Assembly (NCBI GenBank): GCA_021323265.1
Contig: JAJTCO010000020.1
Span: 1-64,000 of the forward strand
From: Pseudoduganella sp.
GTDB lineage: Bacteria > Pseudomonadota > Gammaproteobacteria > Burkholderiales > Burkholderiaceae_D
DNA: 64,000 nt
Direction: 5' to 3'
Both the position numbers and the translations under genes were made by a program. Shown here piece after piece: positions 40,751-48,343 of this stretch. Within the stretch, counting starts at the first letter, position 1. Each line of letters starts with the position of its first letter. The notes under the pieces were generated by a model, which was not told the DNA's origin, ran no database searches, and saw only the letters and a list, made by a program, of their open reading frames with translations.

Positions 40751-42778
40751 TCAGAACTTGGCGCGCACGCCGAAGACGACACTGCGGCCTGGCAGCGGCG
40801 AAATGTCCTTCAGCAGGGAGGTCGACACGCGGATTTCCTCGTTCAGCACGTTCTTGGCCAGCACGAACCAGGTCAGGTCCAGGTCCTTCAGCTTTTGCGT
40901 GTACGACAGGTTGGCGTTGAGCTGGTTGTAGGAGCCGGTCGGCGTCGCTTCGAACGATGCCAGGCGGTCCTGCGCCCGGGCATGGATCCAGGTAGCGCCG
41001 GCGCGCCAGTTGCTGCTGCGGTAGCCGACGCTGGCGCCAACGCGCGTGGCCGGCTGCAGCGGCAGGCTGCCGGCATTCTTCAGGTCGCCATGCGACGTAT
41101 CGGCGAACAGGCGGCCGTTCACGCCCAGGCCCAGCGGGTTGTACTCGATCTCGCCTTCCGCGCCGCGCACGGTGGCGTCACCCTGGCTGAACAGGCGCTC
41201 GCGGAATTGCTCGCCTTCATGGCCTTCGTGGCCTTCCGCGTCGACCAGGGTACCGGTCACGTGGCCATAGATGAAGTCGGAAATGCTGTTGTGGAACAGG
41301 TTGGCCTTCCAGCGCAGCAGGCCCGTGGTCTTCTGCACGGAGAATTCCACGTTGCGCGACGTTTCCTTGCGCAGGTCGGGATTGCCCACGTCGAAGGTGA
41401 TGGTGGCGTGGTGCGGGCCGGCGGAATACAGTTCTTCCGTGCTTGGCGCGCGCTGCGCGCGCGACAGCGTCAGGCCGGCCGCATAGCCGGGCACGAAGGA
41501 CCACAGGGCACCCAGCGCGCCCGATTGCAGCGAGAAGGAACGATCCAGGCCGCTGACCGGCTGGCGCTTCACGCGCTCCAGGCGCAGGCCGGCGTTGACG
41601 CGCACCGGACCCCACTCCTTTTCCTCGACGATGAAGGCGGCGCTCGACTTGGAACGCGTGGCCGGCACCGTGTCGTGCGCGTGGCCGTGTTCCTCGTCCT
41701 CCTCCTCATGGTCTGCGCCGTCTTCGGCCGCCTTGGCGGCGAAGTGCGTCAGTTCCGTCTGCATGCCGAAGGTGCCGTGCCAGCCGTTGATGGCCTTGTG
41801 CACCAGTTCGGCGCGTGTTTCCAGGGCGCGGTTGGTGAAACGCACTTCCGGCGTGCCGTCCTGGCCCAGTTCGTCGTGCCGGTAGTCGGTGTAGCCGGCC
41901 TTGAACTTGGCCGATTCGATGCCCGGCAGGATGTTCTTGAACAGGCTGTCGATGTCGTAGCGCGTCTGGTGCTGGTCGATGACGGAACCTTCGTCGCTTG
42001 GCACGCTGTACTTGTTTTCCAGGCCCGAGACGGAAGCGCCCACGTAGCCCCAGCCATCGATGTAGGAGCCGCCCAGGCCGGCGCCCTTCTCCTTGGTGCC
42101 CGAATGCGGCAGGCGTGCGCCGCCCGACGCCGGATCGCCGGCCACGCGGCTGCCCGGGATCTTGTAGTCGCCGGACTGGCGCGCGTTGGCGTCCAGGTGC
42201 AGGGCCAGCTTGCCGATGGCGCCGTCGATGGTGCCGGACGTGGCATGGCCGTCGTCCACCGTGCTGTAGCGCGCTTCGGCCTGGCCGGTCAGCTTCGGTT
42301 CCAGCGCGGGCGGGATGCGCTCGTTGACCACGTTGACCAGGCCGCCGATTGCGCCCGACCCGTACAGCAGCGCCGCCGGACCGCGCAGGATCTCGATCTG
42401 GTGCGCCACCGAGCCTTCCGCCGCCACGGCGTGGTCGTTGGACAGGCCGGACACGTCGGACACGGACATGCCGTTTTCCAGCATCTTCACGCGCGCCCCT
42501 TCCAGGCCGCGGATGATCGGACGCGAGGAACCGGCGCCGAAGGCGGAAGTGGATACGCCCAGTTCCGACGACAGTGTCTCGCCCAGCGAGTTGGCCATCT
42601 TGTCACGCAATTCATCGCCGGACAGCACCTTGGCCGGCAGCAGGATTTGTTCGGTTTCCCCCTTGTGGAAGGGGTTGGCGGTCACGATGACCTTGGTCAC
42701 TTCGCCCTCCTGGGCGTGGGCACATGCGGATACGGCGGACAGGACGGCGCCTGCCAGCAGGGAATACTTGAAATTCAT
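40751..42778 (-). CDS. TonB-dependent outer-membrane receptor, ZnuD-like
   Basis: The 675-residue product has a signal peptide (ending ACAHAQ), a plug domain (about 40-170, with GLEGARVKMLENGMSVSD and EILRGPAALLYGSGAIGGLVN) and a beta-barrel ending in Phe (FGVRAKF). A loop near residues 345-362 is rich in His, Asp and Glu (DHEEEDEEHGHAHD), as in the zinc receptor ZnuD. It probably imports zinc or a related metal complex using TonB energy. It lies downstream of a DUF2946 gene. No Zur box was seen in the 78-nt spacer. Confidence 0.87.
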   Translation of the reverse strand: MNFKYSLLAGAVLSAVSACAHAQEGEVTKVIVTANPFHKGETEQILLPAKVLSGDELRDKMANSLGETLSSELGVSTSAFGAGSSRPIIRGLEGARVKMLENGMSVSDVSGLSNDHAVAAEGSVAHQIEILRGPAALLYGSGAIGGLVNVVNERIPPALEPKLTGQAEARYSTVDDGHATSGTIDGAIGKLALHLDANARQSGDYKIPGSRVAGDPASGGARLPHSGTKEKGAGLGGSYIDGWGYVGASVSGLENKYSVPSDEGSVIDQHQTRYDIDSLFKNILPGIESAKFKAGYTDYRHDELGQDGTPEVRFTNRALETRAELVHKAINGWHGTFGMQTELTHFAAKAAEDGADHEEEDEEHGHAHDTVPATRSKSSAAFIVEEKEWGPVRVNAGLRLERVKRQPVSGLDRSFSLQSGALGALWSFVPGYAAGLTLSRAQRAPSTEELYSAGPHHATITFDVGNPDLRKETSRNVEFSVQKTTGLLRWKANLFHNSISDFIYGHVTGTLVDAEGHEGHEGEQFRERLFSQGDATVRGAEGEIEYNPLGLGVNGRLFADTSHGDLKNAGSLPLQPATRVGASVGYRSSNWRAGATWIHARAQDRLASFEATPTGSYNQLNANLSYTQKLKDLDLTWFVLAKNVLNEEIRVSTSLLKDISPLPGRSVVFGVRAKF

Positions 42779-42856
42779 GGGAAGCCTCTGTTTACGACAA
42801 ACGATAGCCCGCCGGCGTCACAGCGACGCGGCGGCAATTCACAGCAGTTCGTTGTG

Positions 42857-43210
42857 TCAAACCAGAGGCGGAGCGCGCGAATCGTAGGCGCGGGCGCTGC
42901 GTGCGCCGTGCGGCTGGGCCAGTGCGGCGCCCGCTTGCGGCGCCGTATAGTCGAGCGCCAGGACGGCATGGTGCGGCGTGCCGACCGCGTTCGCCAGCGA
43001 GGCGAACGCCGCGCACTGGCTGCAGTTGTGGTCTAGCGCCAGGCCGGCGCTCAGGCCCGGCTCGTTGCCGCTGAGCGCCTGCTGCTCGCCGCCATGCCGG
43101 AAATCCGACCAGTGCGACACCGCGTGCGCCATCCCAAGCTGCTGGGACAGTACCAGGAGCAAGGCAAGGAAGACGTGGAACAGGTGGCGGTTGGCTTTCA
43201 CGACGGCCAT
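42857..43210 (-). CDS. DUF2946-like small exported protein
   Basis: The 117-residue product has an N-terminal signal/anchor (VFLALLLVLSQQLGMAHA), His residues after the signal (AVSHWSDFRHG) and a DHNCSQCAAF motif with CxxC, features of DUF2946 proteins often found beside metal-related TonB receptors. I chose the ATG at 43210 because it begins the signal peptide. It lies 10 nt downstream of the Hsp70 gene and 78 nt upstream of the ZnuD-like gene. Function is unknown; metal handling is a guess. Confidence 0.72.
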   Translation of the reverse strand: MAVVKANRHLFHVFLALLLVLSQQLGMAHAVSHWSDFRHGGEQQALSGNEPGLSAGLALDHNCSQCAAFASLANAVGTPHHAVLALDYTAPQAGAALAQPHGARSARAYDSRAPPLV

Positions 43211-43220
43211 TCTATACAAA

Positions 43221-44471
43221 TTATGCAAACTTGCGCAATGCATCCCGCGCCAGGCCGGCGCCGATGCTGCCGAACAGGTCGCCCTCGACGCGGCGCGCAC
43301 CCGGCACCAGGGCCGCGATGCGTTCGCGCAGCAGGTGCACCCCGCTCGAGCCGCCGGTGAAGAAGATGGTGTCGACCTGGCCGGCCTGCACGCCGGCGTC
43401 GGCCAGGAGCTGGGTCACGGTGGCGCCCACGCTGTCGACCAGATTGCTCACCGCGGCATCGAAGCTGTCGCGCGTGACTTCCAGCAGCACCGGCGGCGCC
43501 AGGCGCTCCAGCTCCAGCTGCACCGACGCCTGCGCGGACAGGGCGATCTTGCCCTCTTCCACCTTCATGGCCAGCCAGTGCCCGGACCGCTCCTCGATCA
43601 GGTGCTGCAGGCGCTGCAGCTTGGCCGGTTCACGCGCGTCGCGGATCATTTCCGTCAGCTGGGCCTGCATCTTGCGCGTGTAGGCCTGGTTGATGGTATG
43701 CCAGGTCGCCAGGTTGAAGTAGTAGCTGGACGGGACATCCGCACCGCTCAGGAACTGGCTGCCATAGCCCAGCAGCGGCATCACGCTCGACAGGCTCAGG
43801 TACTTGTCGAAATCGGTGCCGCCGATGTGCACGCCGCCCGTGGCGAGGATGTCGTCCGCGCGCTCGGCGCGGGCCACGCGCTCCGGGCCCAGCCGCACCA
43901 GCGTGAAGTCGGACGTGCCGCCGCCGATGTCGGCGATCAGGACCAGCTCTTCGCGGTCGATCTGCGATTCGTATTCGAAGGCGGCGGCAATCGGCTCGTA
44001 CTGGAAGGCCACGTCGCGGAAGCCCACGTTGCGCGCGATCTCGGCCAGCGTGTCCTCGGCCAGCTGGTCAGCCGCAGCGTCATCGTCGATGAAATGCACG
44101 GGACGGCCCAGCACCACGTGCTCGAACGGGCGCCCGGCGGCGCGTTCGGCGCGTTGCTTCACTTCGCCGATGAACTGCGCCAGCAGCACGCGGAATGGCA
44201 GCGCGCGGCCGCCGACCTCGGTCTGGCCGTCCATCAGGCTCGTGCCCAGCAGGCTTTTCAGCGAGCGCATCAGGCGGCCTTCGCAACCGGCCAGGTATTC
44301 GGCCAGGGCGGCGCGCCCGTAGCTCGTGTCGTCGTCCTCGGCATTGAAGAAGACCACGGAAGGCAAGGTGATCTTGCCATCTTCCAGTTCCAGCATGATG
44401 GGGTGGCCGGGACGCACCCATCCGACGGTGGAGTTGGAAGTGCCAAAGTCAATGCCGCATGCGTTTGCCAT
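43221..44471 (-). CDS. YegD-type Hsp70 family protein
   Basis: The 416-residue product is an actin-fold ATPase of the Hsp70 superfamily but lacks the C-terminal substrate-binding domain, as in E. coli YegD. Motifs are CGIDFGTSNSTVGW at the N-terminus, LIADIGGGTSDFTLV and the adenosine motif IFFTGGSSGVHLL near the C-terminus. I chose the ATG at 44471 with GGA 8 nt upstream; another ATG lies at 44480. It is divergent from the LacI gene. Its partners are unknown. Confidence 0.9.
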   Translation of the reverse strand: MANACGIDFGTSNSTVGWVRPGHPIMLELEDGKITLPSVVFFNAEDDDTSYGRAALAEYLAGCEGRLMRSLKSLLGTSLMDGQTEVGGRALPFRVLLAQFIGEVKQRAERAAGRPFEHVVLGRPVHFIDDDAAADQLAEDTLAEIARNVGFRDVAFQYEPIAAAFEYESQIDREELVLIADIGGGTSDFTLVRLGPERVARAERADDILATGGVHIGGTDFDKYLSLSSVMPLLGYGSQFLSGADVPSSYYFNLATWHTINQAYTRKMQAQLTEMIRDAREPAKLQRLQHLIEERSGHWLAMKVEEGKIALSAQASVQLELERLAPPVLLEVTRDSFDAAVSNLVDSVGATVTQLLADAGVQAGQVDTIFFTGGSSGVHLLRERIAALVPGARRVEGDLFGSIGAGLARDALRKFA

Positions 44472-44554
44472 CTCAATCATCCGCGAAGAAAAGGGGCGGT
44501 ATTCTACCAGAGCCGGCGCGGCCAGGAAACCACACTCCCAACTTGTAAACGCAA

Positions 44555-44592
44555 GGCAATTATTGCCATGTGGTAAGATTCTAAGCTATCCT
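44555..44592 (+). promoter_or_regulatory. lacI promoter with overlapping palindrome
   Basis: TTGCCA (44563-44568) and TATCCT (44587-44592) are 18 nt apart and precede the LacI gene. A perfect GGCAAT-T-ATTGCC palindrome (44555-44567) overlaps the -35, a layout for autorepression. TTGTAAACGCAAG just upstream (44543-44555) also resembles LacI-family half-sites. Confidence 0.5.
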
Positions 44593-44620
44593 GAAATTTG
44601 CAGCCAGCCAACAAGTCCAG

Positions 44621-45745
44621 ATGCGCCCAACCACGCCACAACCTGCCGTCAGCGCCGCCCAGCAGAAAGCCATCATCCTCCTGGAGGGACGCCGCGTCAC
44701 CTCCTATGATGTCGCGCTCGTGGCCGGCGTGTCGCAGTCGGCCGTGTCGCGCTGTTTCAAGCCCGGCGCCAGCGTCTCCAAGTCGACCTATGCGCGCGTG
44801 ATGAAGGCCGCGCAGGCCCTGGAATACATCCCCAACGCTGCCGCGCGCAGCCTGATCACGCGCCGCACCAATATCGTGGCGATCATCGTTTCCCACTCCA
44901 GCATGCTGTACAACCCGGCAGCGCTGTCGGAACTGTCGCAGCAGCTGAACCGCCGCGGCAAGCGCGCCCTGCTTTTCACCATGCAGCACGAAGGCGAGAT
45001 CGAGAGCATCCTGACCGACGTCTGGCAGTTCCAGGTGGACGGCGTGGTGGCGGCGTCCACCCTGAGCGCCGCCCACGTCGAGGAGTTCCGCCGCCGCCAG
45101 GTGCCGCTGGTGGTGTTCAACCGCCACCTGCGCGACCTGGACGTCAACAGCGTGCTGTGCGACCAGCAGGAAGCGGCGCGCCTCGTGGTCAACCGCCTGG
45201 TGGCGGCAGGGCACCGCCAGTTCGCCATCATTGGCGGGCCGGGCCAGAACTCCATCGCGCGCGAGCGCCTGCGCGGCTTCCTGGGACGCATTCACGAATT
45301 GGACCTGCCGGAAGCGCCGGTCTTCCATGGCGCCTTCGACTACGCCAGCGGCGTGGCCGGCCTGCACGAACTGATCGCGCGCCTGGGCGCCGTGCCGGAC
45401 GCCGTCATGTGCGGCAACGACGCCATGGCCATGGGCTGCGTCGACGCGGCGCGCCAGCACCTGCATATCGACGTGCCGTCGGACATGTCGGTGGTGGGTT
45501 TCGATGCGGTGGAGGGGTCGAACTGGCTCAGCTACGAGCTGACGACCTTGCGCCAGCCCCTGCACAAGATGGCGGTGGCGGCGGCCGATTTGCTGTGCAA
45601 CCTGATGGAAGCGGATGGCGAAGTCCAGGCCGAGAAGCGCCTATTCTCGGCGCAGTTCGTCGAAGGGGAAACCGCGCGCCTGGCGGCGAGCACCCCGGTG
45701 CTGGCGCCGAATCCAGCCTCCGCCCAGGCCGCGTTCGCGGCCTGA
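44621..45745 (+). CDS. LacI-family transcriptional regulator
   Basis: The 374-residue product has an N-terminal LacI helix-turn-helix (SYDVALVAGVSQSAVSRCFKPGASVSKSTYARV, about 27-59), the hinge helix PNAAARSLITRRTN, and a periplasmic-binding-like ligand domain with FAIIGGPGQNSIARERLRGF and the C-terminal SVVGFDAVEGSNW. An N-terminal extension of about 25 residues precedes the HTH. Its effector is not known. It converges on cphA with a 12-nt gap and is divergent from the Hsp70 gene. Confidence 0.92.
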   Translation: MRPTTPQPAVSAAQQKAIILLEGRRVTSYDVALVAGVSQSAVSRCFKPGASVSKSTYARVMKAAQALEYIPNAAARSLITRRTNIVAIIVSHSSMLYNPAALSELSQQLNRRGKRALLFTMQHEGEIESILTDVWQFQVDGVVAASTLSAAHVEEFRRRQVPLVVFNRHLRDLDVNSVLCDQQEAARLVVNRLVAAGHRQFAIIGGPGQNSIARERLRGFLGRIHELDLPEAPVFHGAFDYASGVAGLHELIARLGAVPDAVMCGNDAMAMGCVDAARQHLHIDVPSDMSVVGFDAVEGSNWLSYELTTLRQPLHKMAVAAADLLCNLMEADGEVQAEKRLFSAQFVEGETARLAASTPVLAPNPASAQAAFAA

Positions 45746-45757
45746 AGGCGGCGCCGT

Positions 45758-48328
45758 TTAGCCGGCGGCGATGCGTTTGGCGATGTAGGCCAGCGACTCT
45801 TCCACCTGGTCCACCAGGATCAGGCACAAATCCCCATCCTGCAGGCGGTCCATGGCTGCATCGATGGCGACGAACTCGCCGGTGATTTCATCGATGCGGG
45901 TGGTGCGGCTGGCGCCCTGCAGGCCCTGGCGCAGCAAACCGACCACTTCGCCGTCGGCGCGGCCGCGCTGGCAGGCATCCTGGTACAGCACCACGTCGTC
46001 GAAGGCCTTGCCCAGGATCTCCGTCTGCTGGCGGATATCCTGGTCGCGCCGGTCGCCGGCGCCGGAAATGACCACCGAACGGCGCTTGGCGGGCATGCCA
46101 TCGACCGCCTGCACCAGGGCCAGCATGGCGTCCGGATTGTGGCCGTAGTCGGCGATCACGGTCGCGCCGCGGTACTTGAAGATGTTGAAACGGCCCGGCG
46201 CATTGTGGCTGTCGGTAGTGAAGGACAGCAGGCCGCGGCGGATCGCGTCCCAGTCGACGCCGGCCGCCCAGGCCGCGGCCACCGACGCCATCGCGTTTTC
46301 CACCTGGAAGCCGATGGTGCCGTTGAAGGTGATCGGCACGTCCGCCAGCGCAATGCGCTGCTCGAACTTGCCTTCCACCGCCACCATCTGGCCGTTCTCC
46401 ACGTACACGGTGCGCTTGCCTTGCGCCAGGTGGGTGGCCACCACGGGGTGGTAGCGGTCGGCGCCGAAGAAGATCACCTTGCCCTTGCACTTGGCGGCCA
46501 TCGCGGCGACGATCGGGTCGGTCGCGTTCAGCACCGCGTAGCCATGCTCGTCGACGTTCATCACGATCACGCGCTTGAGCACAGCCAGGTCTTCCACGGT
46601 GGTGATGTAGTTCAGGCCCAGGTGGTCGCCGGCGCCGATATTGGTCACCACGGCCACCTTGCAACGGTCGTAGGCCAGGCCTTCGCGCAGGATGCCGCCA
46701 CGCGCCGTCTCGAACACGGCGGCGTCCACATCCGGATGCTGCAGCACGTTGCGCGCCGAACGCGGACCGGAGCAGTCGCCCGAATCGATCTGGCGGCCGT
46801 TGACGTACACGCCGTCGGTATTGGTCATGCCCACGCGCAGGCCGCTGGCGGCCAGCAGGTGCGCGGTCAGGCGCACGGTCGTGGTCTTGCCGTTGGTGCC
46901 GGTCACCGCCACCACCGGGATACGGCCATCGTCGCCTTCCGGGAACATGGTGTTGATGATCGCTTCGCCGATCGGGCGCCCCTTGCCGTAGGACGGCGAG
47001 AGGTGCATGCGCAGGCCGGGCGCGGCGTTCACTTCCACCACGCCGCCGTTCTGTTCTTCAATGGGACGCAACACCGAGTCGCACACGACGTCCACGCCGC
47101 AGATGTCGAGGCCGATCATCTGCGCCGCCTCCACCGCGCGCGCCGCCACTTCCGGGTGCACGTCGTCGGTGACGTCGGTGGCGGAGCCGCCGGTCGACAG
47201 GTTGGCGTTATTGCGCAGTACGACGCGCTGCCCCTGCGGCGGCACCGAGTCCGCCGCCAGGCCTTGCAGCGCCAGGCGCGCCAGGGCAATGTCGTCGAAG
47301 CGGATCTTGGTCAGCGCGGTACCGTGGCCGGTACCGCGGCGCGGGTCGGCGTTGACGATGTCGACCAGCTCGCGCACCGAGTGCACGCCGTCACCCACCA
47401 CGTGGGGCGGGTCGCGGCGCGCCGCGGCCACCAGCTTGTTGCCGATCACCAGCAGGCGGAAATCGTGGCCGGCCAGGAAGCGTTCGACCATGATGTCGTC
47501 GCGGAATTCCTTGGCGGCGTTGTAGGCGGCGATGGTCTGCTCGCGGGTGGTGATGTTGACCGTCACGCCCTTGCCCTGGTTGCCGTCCTTCGGCTTGACC
47601 ACCACCGGCAGGCCGATTTCCAGCGCGGCCTTCCACGCGTCTTCCGCGTCTTCGGCGGTGCGGCCGGTCGGTACCGGCACGCCGGCGGCGTCCAGCAGCT
47701 TCTTGGTCAGTTCCTTGTCCTGCGCGATGGTTTCGGCAATCGCGCTGGTGGAATCCATTTCGGCGGCCTGGATGCGGCGCTGCCTGGAACCCCAGCCGAA
47801 ACTCACCATCGAGCCTTCGGTCATGCGGCGGTACGGGATCTTGCGCGCCACGGCGGCGTGCACGATGGAGCCGGTGGACGGGCCCAGGCGCACGTCTTCG
47901 TCGAGCTCATGCAGTTCGTGCAGGGCGGCGGCCAGGTCGAACGGCGTGTCGTCCATGGCTGCCTTGCACAGCTTTTCGGCCCATTCCATGGCCAGGCGGC
48001 CCACGGCTTCCTCGGTGTACTCGACCACGGTCTGGTAAATGCCTTCTTCCAGCGTCTGGGTGGTGCGGCTGAAGGTCACCGGGCAACCGGCTTCGGCCTG
48101 CAGGCCCAGGGCCGCCAGTTCCAGCACATGCGCCATCGGGATGGTGTCGGCGTGACCGTCAGGCTGCAGCTGCGCCAGGCGCGGGAAGCGGGTGCGCAGG
48201 CGCACTTCGAAACCGGGAATCTTGTCGACCGAGCGCTCCTCGGGCGTGCAGGACACGATGGATTCAACAGCCGTGTGATGGCTCCACAGATTTGGACCGC
48301 GCAGCGCGCGGATGCGAATAACTTCCAT
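45758..48328 (-). CDS. cphA: cyanophycin synthetase
   Basis: CphA polymerises aspartate and arginine into cyanophycin (multi-L-arginyl-poly-L-aspartate), a nitrogen store. The 856-residue product has an N-terminal domain, an ATP-grasp domain (about 190-450; ends EVNAAPGLRMHLSPS) that adds Asp, and a Mur ligase-like domain that adds Arg, with intact P-loop VTGTNGKTTT (GTNGKT at 477-482) and C-terminal FNIFKYRGATVIADYGHNPDAML. It lies 15 nt downstream of a shorter paralogue in the same operon. No cyanophycinase gene is in the window. Confidence 0.95.
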   Translation of the reverse strand: MEVIRIRALRGPNLWSHHTAVESIVSCTPEERSVDKIPGFEVRLRTRFPRLAQLQPDGHADTIPMAHVLELAALGLQAEAGCPVTFSRTTQTLEEGIYQTVVEYTEEAVGRLAMEWAEKLCKAAMDDTPFDLAAALHELHELDEDVRLGPSTGSIVHAAVARKIPYRRMTEGSMVSFGWGSRQRRIQAAEMDSTSAIAETIAQDKELTKKLLDAAGVPVPTGRTAEDAEDAWKAALEIGLPVVVKPKDGNQGKGVTVNITTREQTIAAYNAAKEFRDDIMVERFLAGHDFRLLVIGNKLVAAARRDPPHVVGDGVHSVRELVDIVNADPRRGTGHGTALTKIRFDDIALARLALQGLAADSVPPQGQRVVLRNNANLSTGGSATDVTDDVHPEVAARAVEAAQMIGLDICGVDVVCDSVLRPIEEQNGGVVEVNAAPGLRMHLSPSYGKGRPIGEAIINTMFPEGDDGRIPVVAVTGTNGKTTTVRLTAHLLAASGLRVGMTNTDGVYVNGRQIDSGDCSGPRSARNVLQHPDVDAAVFETARGGILREGLAYDRCKVAVVTNIGAGDHLGLNYITTVEDLAVLKRVIVMNVDEHGYAVLNATDPIVAAMAAKCKGKVIFFGADRYHPVVATHLAQGKRTVYVENGQMVAVEGKFEQRIALADVPITFNGTIGFQVENAMASVAAAWAAGVDWDAIRRGLLSFTTDSHNAPGRFNIFKYRGATVIADYGHNPDAMLALVQAVDGMPAKRRSVVISGAGDRRDQDIRQQTEILGKAFDDVVLYQDACQRGRADGEVVGLLRQGLQGASRTTRIDEITGEFVAIDAAMDRLQDGDLCLILVDQVEESLAYIAKRIAAG

Positions 48329-48343
48329 TCCTCGTAATCCCGT

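Noticed and set aside
46139-48337. 732-residue plus-strand open frame opposite cphA
   Set aside because: His-rich shadow of cphA with no domain.
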